Assembly (NCBI GenBank): GCA_903907995.1
Contig: CAIVQH010000016.1
Span: 1-64,000 of the forward strand
Length of the DNA stretch: 64,000 bases
Source of the DNA: an uncultured Verrucomicrobiota bacterium
GTDB lineage: Bacteria; Verrucomicrobiota; Verrucomicrobiia; Limisphaerales; UBA9464
Reading direction: 5' to 3'
The notes under the pieces were generated by a model. The model saw only the letters and a program-made list of their open reading frames with translations. It was not told the DNA's origin and did no database searches. The position numbers and the translations under genes were made by a program. Positions 1 to 10,200 of this stretch are shown in pieces (position 1 is the first letter of the stretch; the number at the start of each line of letters is the position of its first letter).

Positions 1-50
1 CTTAAGCGTGCTGGCAGTCTGCCGATATACGGAGCGCCGGTTACGCTTCT

Positions 51-2216
51 ATGACTGACTTTGCCGCCGATCCGATCACCGCCCTTGTCCGGCTTACGGA
101 GAAGGTGGCGCTGGAATTGGTCTATTCTGAGGCGGGCAAGGATATCGGGCTGCTGCCACTGAACTGCCTTTTGTCTGAGATTGAGGAGCAAGTCAGCCTG
201 CTGGTCCTGCCGGATGAGGTGAAGCAGGCGGTCAAGATCGCCCGTGGCTGGATTGATGAAGTGTTCGAATCCACAGGTGTCTTTGAACAGCCGGTTTTGG
301 ATCGGCTGTCACAATGGTCACAGTGGATGCTCGAAGTGCTGCCGGTGGCCCAATCCGGACAACCGTTGCCACCATGTGACTTTCTGGCCCCGACCGCTTC
401 GGTTCCGGCTGCTGCCGCCAGTCATGCGAAAGAAATGGGCGCGGATCCGGATGAACCCATCCTGCTGAACCTCGAGGGAGACGGGGAGCTTCTGCGCGAG
501 TTCATCAACGAATCCTACGAGCATCTGCAGAACATCGAGGGCGGTGTCCTGGTGCTGGAGGAAAATCCTACCGACGCCGAAACGCTGAATTCCATCTTTC
601 GCGCGTTCCACACGTTCAAAGGCGGTTCCGGGTTCCTGAACCTGAAGCCGGTCAATCATCTCGCCCACGAGCTCGAATCGCTGCTCGATCTGGCCCGGCA
701 GCACAAGCTCACGATCACCTCGGAGATCATCGATCTCATCCTCGCGGGGCGCGATTCGCTGAAACTGTTCGTCACGGAGATCGAGTTTCAACTGACCGAG
801 CAAAAGCCCCGGGCTCCCATCAGCTTTCCCATCCAGCACCTGATCTCGCGGGTGTTAACGGTGACGACAGGCAGCCAGGCTGCCACGACCAGACCGGCCC
901 CGGCAGCCGCGGCCTCGGCTCCGGTCGTGCCGCTATTCCTGGCGGAGGAGCCAGCAGCCCAGGTCAAACTGGCGATCGTGCCGGAAGCGAACACTCCGCC
1001 TGCACCCGAGCTTCAGGTGTTGAAGAGCACCGCCGGTGCGCTCTCGGTCAAGGTGGACACCTCCAAGCTCGACAGTCTGGTCGATCTCGTCGGTGAAATG
1101 GTCATTGCGCAGTCGCTCGTGGCCCAGGACCCCTACCTGAAGCGGGATCAGAACCAGCAGCTCACGCGCAATCTCGCCCAGCTGGGCCGCATCACCAAGG
1201 ATCTGCAGCGGGCGGCCATGTCGCTGCGCATGGTGCCCATCAAGTCCACCTTCCAGAAAATGACGCGCCTTGTGCGCGACCTTTCGTCCCAGGAGTCCAA
1301 GCAGGTTCAGCTCGTGCTGAGCGGTGAAGATACCGAGCTGGATCGCACCATCGTCGAGGAGATCAGCGACCCTCTCGTCCACATGGTCCGCAACTCCGTG
1401 GATCATGGCGTTGAGCGTCCGGACGTCCGCTTGGCACGGGGAAAATCCGCCCACGGCACCATCCAGCTGCGTGCCTGCCATCAGGGCGGCAGCATCGTCA
1501 TCCAGATCGAGGATGATGGCGGCGGCCTGAACAAGGAGCGCATCCTGGCCAAGGCCATCCAGCAGGGCCTCATTCCGGCCGATGCCCAGCTCCCCGAGGG
1601 CGAAATTTACAAGCTCATCTTCCAGCCCGGATTCTCCACCGCCGAAAAGGTGACGAGCATCTCGGGCCGCGGGGTGGGCATGGATGTGGTGCGCCGCAAC
1701 ATCGACAAGCTGCGGGGGCGCATCGAGATCACCTCCACCCTGGGGGTGGGGTCGTGCTTCACCATCTATCTGCCGCTGACGCTGGCGATCATTGACGGCC
1801 TGCTCATCAGCGTCGGCCGCGAGCGCTACATCCTGCCCACGCTCTCGGTCCGCGAATCGTTCCGGCCCACGCCGCAGATGCTCAGCAGCCTGAACGAAAG
1901 CTCCGAGATGGTCCTCGTGCGCGGGAAGCTGATTCCGCTGCTCCGCCTGGCCGACCATTTCGAGGTGCCCGATGCGGTCAGCAACCCCATGGAAGGACTG
2001 GTGGTGGTCGTCGAATCCAACGGACAGGCGCGCTGCCTGCTCGTGGATCATCTGCTCGGCAAGCAGGAAGTGGTCATCAAGAGCCTGGGCGAGACTTTCA
2101 AGCACGCCCGCTCACTGGCCGGGGCCGCGATTCTCGGGGATGGCAAGGTGGGCCTCATCCTGAACGTCGATTCGCTCGTTCGCCTGCAACCCGACCGGCT
2201 CCCGCTCGCCGCATGA
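51..2216 (+). CDS. cheA: Chemotaxis histidine kinase CheA
   Basis: The product (721 aa) is a CheA-type kinase that autophosphorylates on a histidine in response to chemoreceptors and passes the phosphate to CheY or CheB. An N-terminal part of about 130 residues has no domain I recognise. It is followed by an Hpt domain with the phospho-accepting His187 (AFHTFKGGSGFL), a Pro/Ala linker (about 285-330), a dimerisation domain (about 340-400), a HATPase domain (HMVRNSVDHGVE N-box, DDGGGL, GRGVGMDVV) and a C-terminal CheW-like domain. Hpt is usually at the extreme N-terminus of CheA, so the extra N-terminal region is somewhat unusual. The ATG at 51 is the first in-frame start. cheW follows 93 bases downstream, and the rest of the chemotaxis operon is probably upstream of the window. 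The family call is secure. Confidence 0.95.
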   Translation: MTDFAADPITALVRLTEKVALELVYSEAGKDIGLLPLNCLLSEIEEQVSLLVLPDEVKQAVKIARGWIDEVFESTGVFEQPVLDRLSQWSQWMLEVLPVAQSGQPLPPCDFLAPTASVPAAAASHAKEMGADPDEPILLNLEGDGELLREFINESYEHLQNIEGGVLVLEENPTDAETLNSIFRAFHTFKGGSGFLNLKPVNHLAHELESLLDLARQHKLTITSEIIDLILAGRDSLKLFVTEIEFQLTEQKPRAPISFPIQHLISRVLTVTTGSQAATTRPAPAAAASAPVVPLFLAEEPAAQVKLAIVPEANTPPAPELQVLKSTAGALSVKVDTSKLDSLVDLVGEMVIAQSLVAQDPYLKRDQNQQLTRNLAQLGRITKDLQRAAMSLRMVPIKSTFQKMTRLVRDLSSQESKQVQLVLSGEDTELDRTIVEEISDPLVHMVRNSVDHGVERPDVRLARGKSAHGTIQLRACHQGGSIVIQIEDDGGGLNKERILAKAIQQGLIPADAQLPEGEIYKLIFQPGFSTAEKVTSISGRGVGMDVVRRNIDKLRGRIEITSTLGVGSCFTIYLPLTLAIIDGLLISVGRERYILPTLSVRESFRPTPQMLSSLNESSEMVLVRGKLIPLLRLADHFEVPDAVSNPMEGLVVVVESNGQARCLLVDHLLGKQEVVIKSLGETFKHARSLAGAAILGDGKVGLILNVDSLVRLQPDRLPLAA

Positions 2217-2309
2217 CCTCGCTCAAGTTTCCCTGCCGGTTTCCGACTAAGGAAGGTGTGACTGCGTGGTCCTGCCTTCGCCGGAAGCCATTCCAAACCG
2301 ATTTCTCCT

Positions 2310-2828
2310 ATGCTCGCAGATCAAATTGAAACCCGCGCCGATGCGGTCCGCACGGTTGGTGGAAAGTACCTCACGTTTGTCCTGGGGCGTGCCTCCTACG
2401 GCATCGACGTGCTGAAAATCCGCGAGATCATCCGGCTCGTCGAGTTCACGACCGTGCCGCAGATGCCGGATTTTGTGAAGGGCGTCATCAATCTCCGCGG
2501 CAAGATCATTCCGGTCGTGGATCTCCGCCTGAAGTTTCGCCTCAGCAGCGCCGAATCCACAGAACGTACCTGCATCGTTGTGGTGCAGGTGGACGTCGCC
2601 AACGGCGTCAAGACGCTCATGGGCCTTGTGGTGGACAGCGTCGAGGAGGTGCTCAACATCGGCCAGAACGACATCGAGGCCCCGCCCGATTTCGGCACCA
2701 AGCTCGACACCTCGTACATCCTCGGCATGGCCAAGATCAAAGGCGTCGTGAAGACCCTGCTCGACATCAACCGTGTTATGACCGCCGAGTCGCTGCTCGC
2801 CATCGACCAGTCGCTGGCCCGGGTCTGA
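2310..2828 (+). CDS. cheW: Chemotaxis coupling protein CheW
   Basis: This 172-residue protein is a single CheW domain, the cytoplasmic adaptor that links methyl-accepting receptors to the CheA regulatory domain. Family features are the YGIDVLKIREIIR segment near residue 30, the FVKGVINLRGKIIPVVDLR core near residue 55, and the late GMAKIKGVVKTLLDI strand. It follows cheA in the same direction with a 93-base gap, consistent with cotranscription. Nothing is missing compared with the usual length of about 150-170 residues. Confidence 0.96.
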   Translation: MLADQIETRADAVRTVGGKYLTFVLGRASYGIDVLKIREIIRLVEFTTVPQMPDFVKGVINLRGKIIPVVDLRLKFRLSSAESTERTCIVVVQVDVANGVKTLMGLVVDSVEEVLNIGQNDIEAPPDFGTKLDTSYILGMAKIKGVVKTLLDINRVMTAESLLAIDQSLARV

Positions 2829-3364
2829 GCGGGGCCCGCCCCAAAAGAGGAACGGGCGGCCACCACTTTGGATGGGCAGAAAGCACGTCGTGCCATGTCG
2901 GCATTTCGTCGTTCCTTGGTTCCTTGGTTCCTTGGTTGTTCCTGCCCATGAACCACTCATGGATCTAAGGGACCGCAGCGCTGAAAGCGCGTCTGAGGAA
3001 TGCCTGGGGTGCAGCGAACAACGTGAGCGAAGCCCCAGGAATAAGTGCGGTCGGGTCGTTCTGAGGGCTGAAGGCCTGACTTAAGTTACACTAATACATT
3101 GGGACGCGCTTACAGCGCTTGGCTCCTTTGGCTCAGTCAACCTGGGGCTGCGCTCGCAAAGCGCGCTCCACCCCAGGCTTTCTTCGGACAGGCTTCAGCC
3201 CGCCCAATAATGGCTGTTCCGTTACCAATGAACCTTCCGAAGATGGGCTGATCGCCAAACTTACCAAAAAGGTTTCGAGGAACGATTCGCGACATTGTCA
3301 GGGTTGTGGTTCCTCCCCGCCTTTTGCCTTTTGCCTTTTGCCCTTTGCCCTTTGAACCTCCGGC
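2829..3364. repeat. Non-coding stretch with tandem 8-mers and two CCTGGGG/CCCCAGG hairpins
   Basis: I see no credible gene in these 536 bases; the small open frames are low-complexity. The stretch contains three perfect tandem copies of the 8-mer GTTCCTTG (2911-2934). A nested palindrome has outer arms GACCGCA (2971-2977) and TGCGGTC (3046-3052) and inner arms CCTGGGG (3003-3009) and CCCCAGG (3033-3039). A second hairpin has the identical inner arms (3141-3147 and 3171-3177). Both inner loops are exactly 23 nt. A pyrimidine run built on the word CCTTTTG (3321-3354) ends 11 bases before the next gene. The hairpin pair looks like a dispersed REP-type element; its role is unknown. Confidence 0.6.
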
Positions 3365-4324
<960 letters not shown>

Positions 4325-4334
4325 TGCCTGAAAT

Positions 4335-4601
4335 ATGAAGACCGGATTCTTCGGGTACATATCATCTCTGGCTTCTTTGCTGTTTTTCGTCTTCGGGAAC
4401 CTAGTCGGCTGGTATTCCCCGGATTCCACCACCCTTGAGCTCACCATTTTCGGCACCGGTCTGGCCGTCGGTGTTCTGGCAACAGCGCGCAGCAGACACC
4501 AGCGCCTGGGCTTGTGGTTGCTGCTGTTGAATTGTGGTGGCTTGGTGTTTGCCGCACTGGAAATGCCCCTTCCTTGGATATATCGCGTTACTCACCACTG
4601 A
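4335..4601 (+). CDS. Small membrane protein of unknown function
   Basis: An 88-residue ORF begins 10 bases after the dppD-like gene. The sequence is strongly hydrophobic, with probably three transmembrane segments (about residues 9-27, 33-48 and 57-75) separated by short polar turns such as ARSRHQRLG. I do not recognise a family. Its tight spacing after dppD and its membrane-like composition favour a real gene, but it could also be cargo of whatever event inserted the adjacent toxin-antitoxin module. No function can be proposed. Confidence 0.55.
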   Translation: MKTGFFGYISSLASLLFFVFGNLVGWYSPDSTTLELTIFGTGLAVGVLATARSRHQRLGLWLLLLNCGGLVFAALEMPLPWIYRVTHH

Positions 4602-4613
4602 ACTGTTTCGCCG

Positions 4614-4697
4614 ATGTACCAATCACCTCTTCTCGAAATCCAAAACCTCTCCGTCCACTTCCCGATGAAGCCGGGTGCGTTGGCGCATCGCGCATGA
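4614..4697 (+). pseudogene. Duplicated 5' fragment of the dppF-like ATPase gene
   Basis: An ATG at 4614 opens a 27-codon frame reading [17 protein letters not shown] and ending in TGA at 4695-4697. It matches the first ~25 codons of the intact ATPase gene at 5441 ([14 protein letters not shown]). Over a 44-base stretch (4632-4675 against 5450-5493) I count 4 differences. The fragment stops exactly at higB: its TGA overlaps the higB ATG (ATGA). I read it as the remnant of the original dppF start, left when the higBA module entered the operon. It may still serve as a leader peptide coupling translation to higB. Confidence 0.75.
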
Positions 4698-5002
4698 GGA
4701 TCATCAAGCAAAGCTACCTTCGCGCGCAGGCGGCGAAGTATCCGAAGGCCACCCGTTATCTGGCCGATTGGGTCCGGGTGGTTGCCTCCGCGGAGTGGAA
4801 AAACTTCGCGGAACTGCGACATAGCTATCCTTCTGCTGATCTGGTGGCGGTGGCCAGTGGTCGTCCGGTCGTTGTGTTCAACGTCTGCGGCAATAGTTAC
4901 CGCCTCATCGCCGCCGTGCATTTCAACAGTCGCCGGGTTTACACGCTCCGGTTTCTAACCCATGCTGATTACAGCAAGAACACTTGGAAGCACCAGCTAT
5001 GA
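4694..5002 (+). CDS. higB: HigB-type toxin (mRNA interferase)
   Basis: The 102-residue product is a type II toxin of the HigB_toxin family, a RelE-like ribosome-associated endoribonuclease that blocks growth when its antitoxin is lost. Diagnostic features are the basic N-terminus, the WKNFAELRHSYPSADLV region, the central VVFNVCGNSYRLIA strand pair and the C-terminal THADYSKNTWK. I chose the ATG at 4694 because it precedes the conserved N-terminus and overlaps the stop of the upstream ATPase fragment; longer upstream frames read through unrelated sequence. The stop overlaps the higA start, so toxin precedes antitoxin as is usual for hig loci. The module lies between the two ATPase genes of one transporter. 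Confidence 0.88.
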   Translation: MRIIKQSYLRAQAAKYPKATRYLADWVRVVASAEWKNFAELRHSYPSADLVAVASGRPVVVFNVCGNSYRLIAAVHFNSRRVYTLRFLTHADYSKNTWKHQL

Positions 5003-5430
5003 AGGCCACCACCAAGAGCCAGCTCACTTTCGCCGCCCTGCCCAAGGACTACGCCGGCCTTTGCGAGGTACTGCTGCCGCGCCCGGTCCGTGACCGTATG
5101 GACTACACGAATGTTTCCGAAGTCACCGACGCCATGGCCGCGCACGAAGGCGCCTTTACCGCCGATCAGGAAGACTACTTCGAGCTGCTTTGCCAGTTAT
5201 TGGAAGAATACGACGCCCAGCATACCCGCTGGCCGGCACGTACACCGCTCGCCTCCCTCAAGCACCTGCTGGCGGAACAAGAGATGGAATCGCCCGGACT
5301 GGCGAAGCTGCTGGGCGTGGTTCCCCGCACTGCGGCCGCAATTCTGGCCGGTGAGCGTTCCTTGACCGTGGAACAGGTCCGCAAGCTGGCCGGCCACTTT
5401 GCCGTCAGCCCGGCCTTGTTCATCGGGTGA
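4999..5430 (+). CDS. higA: HigA-type antitoxin with helix-turn-helix domain
   Basis: The 143-residue antitoxin should bind and neutralise the upstream toxin and autorepress the operon. The N-terminal 75 residues form an acidic region with a [13 protein letters not shown] helix. The C-terminal half is a cro/C1-like helix-turn-helix ([23 protein letters not shown], followed by [12 protein letters not shown]), as in HigA antitoxins linked to HigB_toxin-family proteins. The ATG at 4999 overlaps the toxin TGA; an in-frame ATG at 4984 would add five residues. The stop is 10 bases before the likely start of the downstream ATPase, which may be translationally coupled to this gene. Confidence 0.88.
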   Translation: MKATTKSQLTFAALPKDYAGLCEVLLPRPVRDRMDYTNVSEVTDAMAAHEGAFTADQEDYFELLCQLLEEYDAQHTRWPARTPLASLKHLLAEQEMESPGLAKLLGVVPRTAAAILAGERSLTVEQVRKLAGHFAVSPALFIG

Positions 5431-5440
5431 TTTCCCTCGC

Positions 5441-6403
5441 TTGCCCCTCCTCGAAGTCCAAAACCTCTCCGTCCATTTCCCGGTGCAGCCGGGCATGTTC
5501 ACGCGGGCGTCTGGCTCGGTGAAGGCGGTCGAGGATGTGAGCCTTACCGTGGCGGCCGGCGAAGCCGTGGGGCTCGTGGGCGAGAGCGGCTGCGGCAAGA
5601 CCACGTTGGGCCGCGCCGTCCTGCGGCTCATCGAGACAACCGGCGGCACTGTGCGCTTCGATGGGGAGGACATCACCCGGCTGTCGGCCAAGGAACTCCG
5701 TGCGCGACGGCGGCAGTTTCAAATGATTTTTCAGGACCCGTTCAGTTCCCTGAACCCGCGCCTCACCGTCGGCCAGAGCATCGGCGAGGCGCTGGATATC
5801 CACCGGCTAACGCCTGACCCGGCGGCCCGGACGGTCCGTATCGGCGAACTGCTGCGCAGTGTCGGGCTCGAACCGGAGCACGCGGAGCGGTATCCGCACG
5901 AGTTCAGCGGCGGCCAGCGACAGCGCATAGGGATCGCCCGGGCGCTGGCGGTCGAGCCCCGGCTCATCGTGTGCGACGAGCCGGTAAGCGCGCTGGATGT
6001 CAGCGTGCAGGCTCAGGTGATCAACCTGCTGCAGGATCTCCAACGCGATCGTGGACTGGCCTACCTCTTCATCTCCCACGACCTCGCCGTGGTGGAGCAC
6101 CTCTGCCAGCGCGTGGTGGTGATGTACCTCGGCCGCGTGGTCGAGCTGGGCGAGACGCGCGAAGTCTGCCGCGCGCCAAAGCATCCCTACACCCAGGCGT
6201 TGCTTTCCGCCGTGCCGGTCGTGGACCCTGATTCCAAACGCCAGCGTATCGTGCTGGGCGGTGATGTGCCGTCGCCGATCAATCCCCCCAGCGGTTGCCC
6301 GTTTCATCCGCGCTGTCCGGTGGCCGAGGCGCGCTGTCGTGTCGAACTGCCGGCCCTGCGCGAAGTGGCCCCGGGGCGGTTTGTGGCGTGTCATCTGGCC
6401 TGA
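5441..6403 (+). CDS. dppF: Oligopeptide/dipeptide ABC transporter ATPase, OppF/DppF type
   Basis: This is the second ATPase of the transporter (about 320 aa). It has Walker [12 protein letters not shown], the Q-loop region [13 protein letters not shown], the signature [15 protein letters not shown], Walker [15 protein letters not shown], the H-loop FISHDLAVV and the C-terminal Cys motif CPFHPRCP. The frame is open upstream to an ATG at 5399 inside higA, but homology with the 4614 fragment begins at about the TTG at 5441, where the usual [11 protein letters not shown] begins, so I prefer TTG. The ancestral ATG appears to have been left behind in the duplicated fragment before higB. Translation may depend on ribosomes finishing higA. 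Confidence 0.9.
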   Translation: MPLLEVQNLSVHFPVQPGMFTRASGSVKAVEDVSLTVAAGEAVGLVGESGCGKTTLGRAVLRLIETTGGTVRFDGEDITRLSAKELRARRRQFQMIFQDPFSSLNPRLTVGQSIGEALDIHRLTPDPAARTVRIGELLRSVGLEPEHAERYPHEFSGGQRQRIGIARALAVEPRLIVCDEPVSALDVSVQAQVINLLQDLQRDRGLAYLFISHDLAVVEHLCQRVVVMYLGRVVELGETREVCRAPKHPYTQALLSAVPVVDPDSKRQRIVLGGDVPSPINPPSGCPFHPRCPVAEARCRVELPALREVAPGRFVACHLA

Positions 6404-6494
6404 CAGGAGCAGGGGGAAAGGGTGCAGGGGTGCAATTACGAACGAAGAGCGCTCCTTCAAATCGTAAATCGCAAATCATCAACCATAAATGGAT
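6404..6494. repeat. Short word repeat between convergent dppF and queE
   Basis: The 91 bases between convergent genes contain an A/T-rich iteration of the word AAATCG/AAATCA (about 6456-6489) in otherwise GC-rich DNA. No T-run hairpin is evident. It resembles the word repeats at other gene borders in this window. Confidence 0.4.
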
Positions 6495-7229
6495 TCAGAC
6501 CCCGCGCTCATCCGGCGGCCAGATGAACTTGTGCATCTGCAACTGGAAGCGCACCGGCAGGCGGTCGGCGATGATCGCGTTCACCAGCTCCTGCCGGCCG
6601 ATCGGGGTCTGGCCCGCCGGCACGGCCTTCAGCGACTTGTCTTGCTGATGCGGCAGCAGCGGAGCAACCCACGATAAGAGCAGGGGACAGAGCTCCGCCA
6701 GCCGGTGCTCGGCGAGGATGCCTTTGGCCCACGCGTAATCCTCGCGCGTGCCCAGGACGAACTTCACCTCATCGGTCGGACGCAGGTGCCGAAGATTTTC
6801 CCAGCGGTTGCGCGCCACTTCGCCGCTGCTCGGGGACTTCAGGTCCATGATGCGGCGGACGCGTGGGTCGAGGACCGAGATGTCGTGCGCGCCGCTGGTT
6901 TCGACCAGCACGGTGAAGCCGTCGTCACAGAAGAGCTTCATCAGCGCGGCTGCGGCCGGTTGCAGCAGCGGTTCACCGCCCGTGAACTCAATCAGGGGCA
7001 GGCGATGTCCTGACACCTGCGCGTGATAGTTGGCGGCCAGCTTCGTCACCTCGGCCTGGATCTCCTCGAACGACCGTCGTTTGCCTTCGGTGAAGGCGTA
7101 CGCCGTGTCGCAGTAGGAGCAGCGCAGGTTGCAGGCCGTAAGCCGCACAAAAATGCACGGCAGGCCGGCAAAGGTGCTTTCCCCCTGCAGGCTGAGATAG
7201 ATTTCGTTGACGACCAGAGACGCGGACAC
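6495..7229 (-). CDS. queE: 7-carboxy-7-deazaguanine synthase QueE
   Basis: A radical-SAM enzyme (244 aa) that converts 6-carboxytetrahydropterin to 7-carboxy-7-deazaguanine on the way to queuosine. The [4Fe-4S]-binding CNLRCSYC (C33, C37, C40) has the canonical CX3CX2C spacing. The N-terminal NEIYLSLQGES and the FTGGEPLLQ segment are diagnostic of QueE. The start is taken as GTG at 7229, since homology begins about there and the 34 upstream codons look unrelated. No other queuosine gene is nearby. The gene ends facing dppF and starts 32 bases after the stop of the glycoside hydrolase gene. Confidence 0.92.
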   Translation of the reverse strand: MSASLVVNEIYLSLQGESTFAGLPCIFVRLTACNLRCSYCDTAYAFTEGKRRSFEEIQAEVTKLAANYHAQVSGHRLPLIEFTGGEPLLQPAAAALMKLFCDDGFTVLVETSGAHDISVLDPRVRRIMDLKSPSSGEVARNRWENLRHLRPTDEVKFVLGTREDYAWAKGILAEHRLAELCPLLLSWVAPLLPHQQDKSLKAVPAGQTPIGRQELVNAIIADRLPVRFQLQMHKFIWPPDERGV

Positions 7230-7261
7230 GGCCCAAACCTTGGCTTGGAACCGCCGCCGGC

Positions 7262-10200
7262 TCAAACCTGTTTGACGGGCGATTCCTGCGCCAGCCAGCG
7301 CCAAACCCGCAGCGCTTCGGTGCTGCCCCAAGCCTGCGCATCGCAGCCGCGATGAGTGTGTGGGGCGTCGCCGTCGAGAATCTCCGGCAGATGTCCCAGG
7401 CAGCCCTCGCCCAGCAGCCGGTCAATGCTGCCGAGATAGGCGCGGGCCGCCGATAGGGCTTGGGCGTCGCCGGGGTGCGCTTTCACCAGGGCTTCGCAGA
7501 AGGCCGGAAAGGTCCAGGTCCAGGCGGTGCCATTGTGATAGGCGGGCTTGCGCCGGGTGTCCTCGTCGCCCTCGTAACGAGGCCAGTAGGGATGATCCGG
7601 GTCGTTGAGCAGGCCGCCCTGGTTCCCGTAAATCGCCAGCGGCGGAATGATGGGCAGTGGTGCCAGCGAGCGCAGCGCGCCGGGAATTACAAGGTGGCGG
7701 GCGGCGGCCTCGACCATGCGGCGGGCGCGCTCGGCAAACTTGGGATGCTGATCCACGCCAAGGGCCACGAGCAGCAGGCAGTTGCTGCGCAGTGCGTTGC
7801 TCGGCGGTGCGATGCGTGCCGGGGTATCGCTGGAGGCAAGCAGCACGTCGGCATACCAGCCGCACTCTTCGAGCCAGAAATAGTCGTGCAGCGACCGTTC
7901 CGCGCGCCGGGCTAGATCGGCCCAGCTTTCGCCGCGCCCTTCCCACGGTTCCACTCCGAGTCGGGCGAGCAGGCGGAGGAGGCGCACCCAAAGCGCCTGA
8001 ATTTCCACCGGATACCCTTCGCGCGGCGTGCCGGCCGGATGGTTCGTGTCCATCCAGGTGAAATGGCTCGGACTCCAGACCAGACCCGACGCCGCATCCA
8101 CTCGAATGCCATTCGGCGTGCCCTTGAGATAGCCGCACGCGATTGAGCGCAGTACGTCCCGCAGCGGCCGGCCGGCGGTGTCCACGGGCGTGGAGTAGAG
8201 GGCCGTGAGTGAGTCAGTAATCTGTGAATCAGTATTCAGTGACGCGGCAACTGTTGAGTCAGTGCCGCCGCTGGTTTTACTGATCACTGACTTACTGTTT
8301 ACTGTCTTACTGGCTTCCGCCAACTCCTCCGCCACGACCCCAAACCACAGCGGCGCGTCTGTCGTGTCGCGGTTCGAGGCGTCCGCGCCGTTGATGCTGT
8401 TGGGCAGCGTGCCGTCCTTTTCAAAGCGGCCAAAGGTGATCAGCAGGTCGCGGACTTCTTCAAACATGCCCGCAGCGATGAGCCCGCGCGCGCAGATGAG
8501 CGAATCACGGCCCCAGTCGAGGAACCACGGATAGCCGGCGATGACGGACTTGGTGTCGTCGCGCTTCACCACATAGGCCTGGGTGGCCAGGACCAGGGCA
8601 CGTCCGAAGGTGTCGTTGTGCGGCAGCGCGGCCCGCTCGGTCGCGCGCTGCTGGAGCGCGGCGCGGATGGCCACGAAGCGGCCGGACATGTCCGTGCCGG
8701 CCTGCTCCGCTTCCGCACTGGCGACGAGGGTGACGCCGGCATTTTTTGCCAAACGCACTTCAAACCAGCCGGGGCTGTAGGCATCGCCCGCACCTTCCTG
8801 GCCGCGCCCGGCCTCCACCGGATGCGGGAGGTTCATGACCCACTCGGCCTGGTGGTGATAGTGGCCGGCATCCACCCAGACGCGGAGCTGGCGGTCGCTG
8901 GCCGGAGTGAACTCAAAACCGTTGAAGGAATGTTGCCCGTCGCAGATGGGCTTCGTGCAGATCTGCCGGCAATGCGCGCTGAAATGGTATTCCGTGCCGC
9001 TGTTGCGCTTGGTTTCCCAATGGAAATTGCGGTCCTCGATGTCCACCCGGGCGATCAGCGAAACCTTGGACTCTTCCGGCAGGGGGCGGCCAAGCCGGGC
9101 ATCGATGCGGGAGCGGCTGGGCCGGCTGAACTGGAGCACCACCGTGTTCTGGTCGGGCAACAGATCGGCAACCAGATGGATCTCCACACTCCGCCCGTCG
9201 CCCGCATTGGCCACGAAACGCCAGTGCGCGGGCGGGCCGGCCTCGAAGTCGATGAGGTTGTCGAAGTTCAGCGGCGAGACAAAGCCATCTGCATTTACCC
9301 ACACCCGGATGCGTTTGGCGAAGACATGCCGGTCCACCGGTATGGACCCGTTGAGGTTCGCGCCGAGCAGGCAGTCGTATTTCGAGGTGATGCGGCCCAG
9401 GTCCACATGCAGCCGGGCCATGGCACCGCGGCCGTTCGTGAGCAGGACCAGGTGCGGTGCCGGTTGCGGGCCGGCGGTGGCGGCCGCCGGATGCGGGGCC
9501 AGGAAACGCAGGGTACCGACCAGCCGCCGTTCACCGGCGCCGTAGCGTTCAAGTTCGAGTGTGGCGTCGGTGGCAGCGATCGGGTGCCGGGGCTGGAGAC
9601 AGGCGATGAATCCGTCCTGAACCGCCACGGCTTCGACGTTCTCCGTGAATTCTCCCATCCCCGTGAGCCGCGCGTGAAACGGCACCGTGTCGCGGACCAG
9701 CAGCCAGTGACCGGGCGGAACCAGCGTGATGCGGCTGCGGTCCGCCGGGCTCCACGTGACCACCGGACGGTAGCCCTCGGCGGCCCCCAGGGTGCGCGCG
9801 AGAAAGCCGGCCGGATCGCGGTCCACTTCGGCGGCCAGCGTCTTCCAGTCACCGGTCGGATGACTCGCGGAGCCCAGGTGCGCAGCCGCCATGCCCCAGT
9901 CGGCCAGAATGCGGAGGCGGCGGTAGGTTTCACCGGAAATGCCGCACGGTTGCGGTTGCGGCGCGAGGCAGTGGACTGCCCCGGCCGCCAGTTCGAGTTC
10001 CACCCATGCATCGGTCGCGGTGCCGGTGACGATACGGATCAGGGCCGAGGGATTGAGCAGATCGTGGCCGGTGCCACAGAAATCGGACCACAGCTTGGTT
10101 TCCAGCCGGCACGGCCTCCCCTGCTCGCAGTCGGTGTTCACCAGCACCAGCACCGAGTCGGTCCCCTCGGCGGAATCCCGACGCAACACGTAAACGGGCG

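Noticed and set aside
933-2105. 390-codon open frame opposite cheA
   Set aside because: It is a shadow of a clearly recognised gene, with His/Asp-rich low-complexity translation and no domain.
2872-3084. Small ORF after cheW
   Set aside because: It reads through tandem 8-mers and a palindrome; composition is not protein-like.
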